Source: Amborella trichopoda (Eukaryota > Streptophyta > Magnoliopsida > Amborellales > Amborellaceae). Taken from it: a stretch of 64,000 nt of DNA. Shown here one piece after another: positions 57,771-64,000 of the stretch. The translations under genes and the position numbers were made by a program. The notes under the pieces are model-generated. The model saw only the letters and a program-made list of their open reading frames with translations. It ran no database searches and was not told the DNA's origin. Each line of letters starts with the position of its first letter. The first letter of the stretch is position 1. The stretch is from contig NW_006494931.1 in the NCBI RefSeq assembly GCF_000471905.2, forward strand, positions 7,027,222 to 7,091,221, given 5' to 3'.

Positions 57771-58760
57771 AGGAGGATTCAACAAGTACTACTTGATATC
57801 ATCAAGTGCAGCTTCGCACGCCTCATCCCATATGAAGGGGGTGTCCTACTTCATGAGGTGTGAAAAGGGCTTGCATCGACCCGAGAGGTTCGAGATGAAT
57901 CTTCAGATGTAGGCCAGTCGTCCTTTGAGGGATTGAAGCTAACGCAAAGTTGTAGCCAGTGGCATGTCCTAGATCGCGTTGATTTTGACCGGCTCAATCT
58001 CGAGCCAATGATACCTCACGATGAACCCAAAGAACTTTCTTGAGTGTATGCTAAAGGTGCATTTCAAGGGATTCATCTTGAGTTGGTGACGCTGCAGCCA
58101 CTCAAATAACTTTTCAAGATTCTTCATGTGAAGATCCTTTGCTTCGGACTTCACCACCAAGTCGTCCACGTAACACTCGACCTCCTTATGCATCATGTCC
58201 TTAAAGATAGTCATCATAGCTTGTTGGTACGTGGCATCGACATTCTTTAACTCGAAAGGCATTATAGTGTAGCAAAAGAAACCTTTTTGGGTCAAGAATG
58301 CTGTGGCCTCTTCATCTTCTTGTGCCATTCTGATCTGATGATGACCAGAATACCCATCCATGAAGGAGAAGATTTTGCAATGAGCCGTGAAATCAACGAG
58401 CATCTCGGTAAATGGTAGAGGGAATTCTACCTTACGGCGGGCAGTGTTCAAATCATGAAAGTCAATACAGACTCTAATTTGACCATTTTTCTTTTTGACT
58501 GGGACAACATTTGTCAGCCATTTTGGGTATTTGACTTTGCCTATGAATCCAGCTTGCCTGAGCTTGTTCTCCTCAGTATTAATCTGCATATCAAAGTAAG
58601 GTCTAAACCTTCTTGATTTCGGCTTTATGGGCTTGATGGATGGATCAATGTCGAGGTGATGATCAAAAATTTGAGGATCAAGACCTGACATCTCATGATA
58701 ATTTCAGGCAAAGTCATCGTGGTTTGCTCAGAGTAGGGAAATGTAACTTTCTTTCTCTTT
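57771..58760 (-). pseudogene. Reverse transcriptase of element D, nearly intact core, cut by LTR C
   Basis: This copies element RNA into DNA. An open run of 240 codons (57969-58691) contains the RT signatures in order: KKKNGQIRVCIDFHDLN (residues 67-82), FSFMDGYSGHHQI (catalytic Asp112), GFFCYTIMPFELKNVDATYQ and ECYVDDLVVKS (YVDD, residues 174-177), then the connection FFGFIVRYHWLEIEP. MPFELKN replaces the usual MPFGLKN. A stop follows INAI; the frame then continues with one more stop region (LRxLQSLKGRLAYI) to DDIKxYLLNPP at 57771, where LTR C begins. RNase H and integrase of this element are therefore not next to it. The sequence overlaps in content with the RT tail at 42205-42426. Confidence 0.88.
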
Positions 58761-59640
58761 TAGGGACATTTTTGCTGAGATGAAAGTTGGCCTTTAGTCG
58801 GCCTCATCCCTTAAGTTTATCTCTTCAAGCTCGTCAGTAGTGGCCTGACCACCTTCCTCCCACTCTTCTGGAGCTTCTTGTAACTCTTTGTCATGGGATT
58901 CAGGATGCTTCTTTTCAATCTCAAGTGTAAAGGATCAAGATCTTGACATTTCAGCTTCTAAGAGGGTCCTAGTGCAAGAGGTGGTTTTCAGCCCCTGATT
59001 GGACCAAGCAATGAAAGGGTCAACTTTGAACATGGAGTCCATGACATCGTGCTTAGGGTCACTCAGCACTTGCCCCCAGTTGGGTGGTGCTTCATGAACT
59101 TGAATCATGTGACAGGCCTCATGAGAATATGAACTTGAAGATGGCTCGATCGTGACTAGGGCTATCTGGGCGTCGGCGACTGTTAGGAAGCCCACCATTG
59201 GAGCAAGCATCTTTCTTAGGTGTTTCTATTGCGACCTACTAATGTTGATGCCTTCGAGCTTTCTATTTAGAGTGTCAAAGTCTGGGCACTGTCGAGCTGC
59301 ACTTGCAAAAGAGATAGAAGAGGAGGAAGGAGAAGAAGAAGAGTTAAAATGATATGGGAAGCTTTTTACGTCGTCACCAGAATTGGACATGTGCAGGGGG
59401 TATTTTAGGACTTACCCCGACTCTGACCATTGGGGGTGATTTTAATGTCGTCACTCTTTTAGTCGAGTGTCGAGCAGTTCATTACTTAGGGGCGTCCTCG
59501 TGATTAGACGACTGGATATGGAGAGGTGTGCCTAGGATGAAGTCCTGTAAGGTCGGTACTGGAGGAAGAGGCCCGAGAAATTCTTCCTCTACTTGTGGCT
59601 GACGAAAGTGGTTCCTTTGGTGACCTGAACTTGATGTTTA
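58761..59640 (-). pseudogene. Region between gag and RT of element D (protease expected)
   Basis: Short leftward frames are homologous to pol linkers (58935-59210, for example PNWGQVLSDPKHDVMDS). A retroviral-type protease with a clear D(T/S)G motif was expected here but I could not find one. The frame is broken by several stops. Confidence 0.4.
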
Positions 59641-62600
59641 TCCATTTTTAGACCCCTTGGGAGGCGTATGGTCCATCATGATTGGCTGATGATTGGCCCT
59701 GGGTTGGCGGACTGCTTGACTCAGGGACTTGAGCCTGCTTCGCCCATGGTAGCCATCCCATGCTTGAGAGGTTGAGGGCTCAGAAGGTTCTAGGGTATCC
59801 TTCTTAGGGACTTGTAGTGGAACTTCCTTTTGAATGGGATTGCAAGCATTCTGGGAGGACGGCACTCACAATATCACCCTGTCGCATGTTTTCCGTGGCA
59901 ATAGCTTCGAAGCTAGAGCATTCCCTCAAATCGTGGCCCCACACCGGGTGATATGGGCACTAGAGATCTTCGGTACCTTGGGCAAGATGCCTAGGTTGCT
60001 TGGAGGGTTTGAGAGTAACGAGACCTTGTTGGAGCATTGCCTCGAAGAGGTCCAGCAGAGGGTCAGGCTCAGCACTTTCTTGATCTTGTGCCAATAGGTC
60101 TTCTTGCGCTGGCGGAGGGAGGACCAGAGGGTGAGTTCCTGGGTTACAATGAACTTTTTGGCACTACTGCATCTTTCCTGTCAAGATCTTGTGAAAGCCA
60201 ATGCATTCGCTAAAGTCGTGGCCGCGTACCAGGTGATATGGACACCAGAGGTCTTCAGTTCCTGGAGGAAAGAACTTGGGCTGCCTTGCTGGCTTTAGTG
60301 TGACGAGACTTTCTTCGAGGATCACAGAGAATATTTCATGGAGGACAGTTCCACTTGGAGTGTCACTATGTGAGAAGCCTCTGTTGCCTCGAATGCTTTC
60401 TTTAGATCTTCAAGCTTTATCTGATGAGGGCTTCGATAATGTCCTTGATCGTATAACATTCTTGAATGGGATGTCCTACTCTCTGATGATAGGCGCAATA
60501 TTTCTCACGTGTTTCCTGTCCAGGTAGCTCTGGGGATTTGACTTCTGGCAGTCGGATCATGTTCTGCTTTAACAATAGCCGAAGCGGTGCAGGGACCCAC
60601 ATCTTCTCAAAGAGGTACACCTTGTTCTATTCCTGGACCCAGTAGTTGCTTCAATTTGGAGTTTTAAGGGGCGTAACCCTGTTATGGGACTACTGTGACG
60701 CTTGTGCCTTGGTTGTGACTACCCTTTTGAAGAGGTCTAGAGCTTCAGGGGCGGCTTTCTTGATGTCAATCACGGCAATAGCCACACTAATCACCCCTTT
60801 TTGCTGGCTGCCCTGATTGTTGGAGTGAGAATTTCCATTGCCTCGACCATTTCTTAAGCTAAAGAGCAGTTGACGGAATCCAACATGGCGTTTGGACAGA
60901 CCTTCAACACGAAATGCTTTAGAGATGAGCTCTGACATGGAGGTTGGATTGGAGGCCTCGACTTGCAGAGAGATCTCAGGCAGGATATTCTGTATGCATG
61001 CCTGAACCTCTTCGTTTTTGGCCATGGGAGTGGCATGATAGGTTGCCAACTCCCTCCATCAGGCGATGAACTTGTACCTTGGCTCACAAGGGTCTTGAGT
61101 CACGTTAAGGAGCTCGATGGTTTCTACGTTTCTCTAAACCTTGTAGAAACGCTGGTAGAACAAGTTCTCCATTTCCTGTCATGTGCGTATCGAGCTTGGG
61201 GACAGCCGAGCGTACCACTGAAATGCTGGCCCCTCGAGAGTCTCGATGAACTGATGGAGGAGGAGCCGCTAGTTAGTTGTCGTTTCTTGACAAGCTGCTT
61301 GGAAGTGGGAGATATGTTGTTGTTGCAACGTAGAACCATTGAACAGGGGAAGCTTCGCTTTTTGATAGTTTGGGGGAAATGGTACCTGGTCATTGTATGA
61401 GGGGTACGACTTTAGATAAAGAGGCGCCCTTGCATGCTTGGGACCTAGCTTTTGAGGCTGTGAGTCACCATGGTGTCTATGTCCACTTCTAAAACTGCAT
61501 GGGGAGCCGAGCTATCTTCGAAGGTTGGTGGGGAGGTTTGCTTGGGAGCTGTGTCCTCACTAGATGGGAAGTCGATCTCATGGTGAGACGAAGGGGATCT
61601 GGAGGCCTTTAGATGATCCATCTTCTCGAGGATGGACTGTATCATCACATCGAACCTATTTATTTGCTCCTCTTGGGCGTCGAACGGGACGTTGATCACC
61701 ATGATGCTGACCATCTCTTCTGGGGGGTCAAAGCCTGGTGGGGTGGTAGACTGCCGAGGTTGGCGATTTGGCCATGGCAATTCGGTCCATAGGGGCTCAG
61801 CATGCCTCGACTGAACTTGGATCTTGTATGCTGACCATGTGAGAACTGGTTCTTGACGGTCTTGGGATCATGACTTCTTGGTAACTCGGTCCTTCCTTGT
61901 GGCGGTCACCACCGAGCAATGCTCTTGAAACTCTTGTTGGGGTTTTGAAAACCAAAGAGGGGAAAAGGAATTGTAAGACATGAGGTTAACGAGAGTGGTA
62001 AACTCTATTGTCTTAAAGGCCTTTCTAGTTAGGAATTGTAGGTTTTGTCTTCTGCTTGATCTGGAGGCTGTAATAAACTCCATTCCAAAATTTTGCCTGA
62101 GATTTAAATTGCCCCGTCCTTCTTGAGCATGTGAGGGTCGTGTCTAGTAGCTAGGGCAAAGAGTGCGGTCCAAGGATAAAAGGAAATCTGGGCTGCTGCC
62201 TCGGAGGTTGTAGGATTCTATCTGCCATCATACCCAAGCCTCGAGTTCCCTTGTGGGGTCTGAGTACATACCTGAGCTGAGGCGACTGACTCAAGATGGA
62301 ACTCTTAGGGAAAACCTTTGAGTACCAGGTCTCGTGTTTTCCCGGTGAAGGACGAGTGACAGAAGAACAAGATGCATTGTTACTCCGGCTGAGTCGAGGT
62401 CGGGGAGGAACCTGCAAACTCGGTGCGTGTGCACCCTTACAGGCAGTACTCCAGGTGACTTGGGGTCAACCTAAGCTCTGTCAGTTGGTTCGACCTTTGG
62501 AGGTCGAGACCTATGAGCTTGTGTCTGTGAGGGACTTGGTAGGAGCCTGTTTCTCACAAGGTGAAGTTGTGTCTGCTGAGAGGGAGGACAATGTGATAGA

Positions 62601-63080
62601 CCCTCATGTGTTTGAGTTGGCGTAGAACTTGCGCTGCCTCGATCTTTGAGATGCAGATGCATGGCGTCTGTAGGGTTTTGCCAGAGAAGGCCTAGCCTTG
62701 GATTCGAGCTTAGGGTAGCATGAGCGTTGCCCCAAGGTGTGGCTCGAATGGGCAGGAAACGAGCCTTTGGGTGTGTGCGAGAGGAGGAGGCTCCAGGGTC
62801 TCCGTCTTGGTGTGTTGGGCTTCTAGGAATAGGAGCTCGACGTGGTGAAGAAGCATGGGGGTGACCTTGTGGTGACCCTCAAGAGTGATGAAAACCTGCT
62901 TGTCTTTCGTAGAAGCGAACAAGGCAGCCATCCGACGTACCCCAGTAATGTGACTAACAAGGGACTCGTCAATAGTAGGGTGTGTGTTGTGGGCCGTAGC
63001 AGACGTGCTACCAATGCGAGATACCTTGGTGGAAGGTCCACCAGGATTACGATGTGGGGAGTTAGGGTCCTTCAAGTCCC
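59640..63080 (-). pseudogene. gag region of element D (broken)
   Basis: Read right to left. It starts near 63075 (MKDPNSPHRNPGGPSTKVSR), continues with a proline/threonine-rich part (62.1-62.7 kb, including WYSKVFPKSSILS, also in C), then an acidic stretch (61445-61780). The capsid domain follows: YPSYNDQVPFPPNYQKAK (61385-61340), TLEGPAFQWYARLSPSSIRT, MENLFYQRFYKV, then WRELATYHATPMAKNEEVQA and ISLQVEASNPTSMSELISKA. Three zinc-knuckle-like blocks come next: YCAYHQRVGHPIQEC (60450-60500), WCPYHLVRGHDFSEC (60200-60250) and CPYHPVWGHDLREC (59915-59965). A linker (EPSTSQAWDGYHGRSRLKSL, about 59750) is shared with element C. Many stops and shifts prevent a full protein. Confidence 0.78.
59900..60510 (-). 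repeat. Triplicated zinc-knuckle block in gag of element D
   Basis: Each block is about 270-280 bp and carries a C-x2-H-x4-H-x4-C motif followed by shared flanks (the + strand shows 'ccaggtgatatggacaccagaggtctt' versus 'ccgggtgatatgggcactagagatctt', each followed by a 'gtaacgagac / gtgacgagac' block). The same triplication is present in element C (51.87-52.50 kb). Confidence 0.65.
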
Positions 63081-63309
63081 TTCTCGCACCAATTTAGGAA
63101 AGGACCTAGGAGCCGGACTACGAGTCCTGACTCAAGAGTGTCATGAATGAGACATGAGAGGCTCGGTTCTCGGAGACAGTCACAAGTGCGGGGATGAGAA
63201 AATCCCCAACTCTGATAAACGAGTTGATTAACCCAGATGCCATGAATGGACTACAGAAAGTAAAAGGTGATGTTCATCAAGCAAGAGCGAATTGACGAAG
63301 GGGTAGTAA

Positions 63310-63328
63310 CTCCCCAGTGGAGTCATCG
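63310..63328 (-). other. Primer-binding site of element D (tRNA-Arg type)
   Basis: The complement reads CGATGACTCCACTGGGGAG. It is mutated at both ends but keeps the core GACTCCACTGGGGA, and lies 3 bp inside LTR D. Confidence 0.6.
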
Positions 63329-63331
63329 AGC

Positions 63332-64000
63332 CGGTTAGGTGCCTCGATCTCGTCCTTCTGATCTAGATGATCTGGTGGCACATATCTTGGGTTTTTAGGA
63401 AACCCGAGACTTGATATTGCTCTCTCGGAAACCTTGCTCAAGAACAAGGGCAGGTATACCAACTGATGAGAGAGGAATTTAAGATGGGATCCAGTCTTAC
63501 TCGGTCTGGCTCGTGTGGGCTCCCTCTTAGATCATGAAGAAAGCCCCCTAGCTACTTCAGCTATTTCGAAATCGCCTCCCATGATCTGTGACCACCTTGT
63601 TTTCTGCACAACATTGTCATGGTCAACTTGCAAGACAAGTGGGCCGAAGGACCCACCCTTGTCTTAGGGCAATGCACGTTGATAAGTGAGGGTGATGAAG
63701 TGGAAGGTTCGAATGATGGCAGAGAAGAGAACTTGATAAGGGGACGCAATTAGCATGATAGCTGGACCAGTGACCGACTAGGTGTGGTAGCAAGACGGGC
63801 ATGGTACTCAAGACCAGTACACGATAATACTACTAGAAATCAAGGTCGATAAGATTGTGCTCATTTGTTGTGGCAGCAAGACAGGCATGGTACTCAGGAT
63901 TAGCACGGGCAATACTACTTTAAACTGAGGTAGATAAGACTGTCCTAATATGTTGTGATCTGTTGTGGCAGCAAGACAGGCATGGTACTCAAGACCAGCA
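63332..64000 (-). mobile_element. LTR D (5' LTR, - strand), cut by the window edge
   Basis: It starts 'cggttaggtgcctcgatctcg', matching A and C from their first bases, and continues with the shared block 'aagaacaagggcaggtatacc' (near 63440). From 63780 a repeat of about 85-94 bp ('gtggcagcaagacaggcatg' near 63786, 63870 and 63964) runs to the end of the window. Confidence 0.72.

Overview
The window looks like a piece of a repeat-rich nuclear plant genome. The evidence is one intact host-type gene of the plant-specific nepenthesin (A1B) aspartic protease group, long terminal repeats of Ty3/gypsy elements primed from a plant tRNA-Arg, a plant mobile domain (PMD) gene remnant, a decayed RNase H domain of the plant non-LTR retrotransposon type, a Mutator-type miniature element and many GA/CT microsatellites. 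There is one 90-base run of N. No bacterial, organellar or CRISPR features were seen. The species cannot be named from the sequence.

Layout. (1) 1-17.26 kb is a nested stack. A 3.3-kb LTR on the + strand (called H: 3542-4600 plus 14993-17259) is split by a complete 10.4-kb element on the - strand (4601-14992). That element has 2-kb LTRs, a tRNA-Arg primer-binding site and a near-perfect 5-bp target duplication. It shows no recognisable gag or pol, but on the opposite (+) strand it carries a broken PMD plus coiled-coil gene with its own TATA box. (2) 17.3-31.1 kb is old repeat debris: a GA-rich duplicated tract with an assembly gap, a minisatellite-like tract at 21.7-22.4 kb, a decayed gag at 22.4-24.4 kb, and AT-rich stretches I cannot assign. 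(3) 31.1-38.3 kb is the gene island: an intron-less nepenthesin-like protease gene (33746-35056), a Mutator-like MITE with a perfect 9-bp target duplication about 400 bp downstream, a second short inverted-repeat family, and a decayed RNase H domain. (4) 38.3-64 kb is a cluster of related Tat-type Ty3/gypsy elements sharing one 2.8-3.3-kb LTR family. LTR A (-) and LTR B (+) form a large inverted repeat around a pol segment (RT end, RNase H, second RNase H, integrase). LTR C (-) and the start of LTR D (-) each lead into gag, and D continues to a reverse transcriptase with an intact YVDD box.

Only the protease looks able to make a full protein by itself. Everything else is mobile-element sequence in various stages of decay. 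A, B and C each have a primer-binding site on one side and abut another element's internal sequence exactly at their outer edge, which points to repeated nesting of one family into itself. The most unusual items are the antisense PMD gene inside the non-autonomous element, the triplicated zinc-knuckle block in gag, the in-frame 54-bp minisatellite inside an LTR, and the inverted A/B LTR pair.
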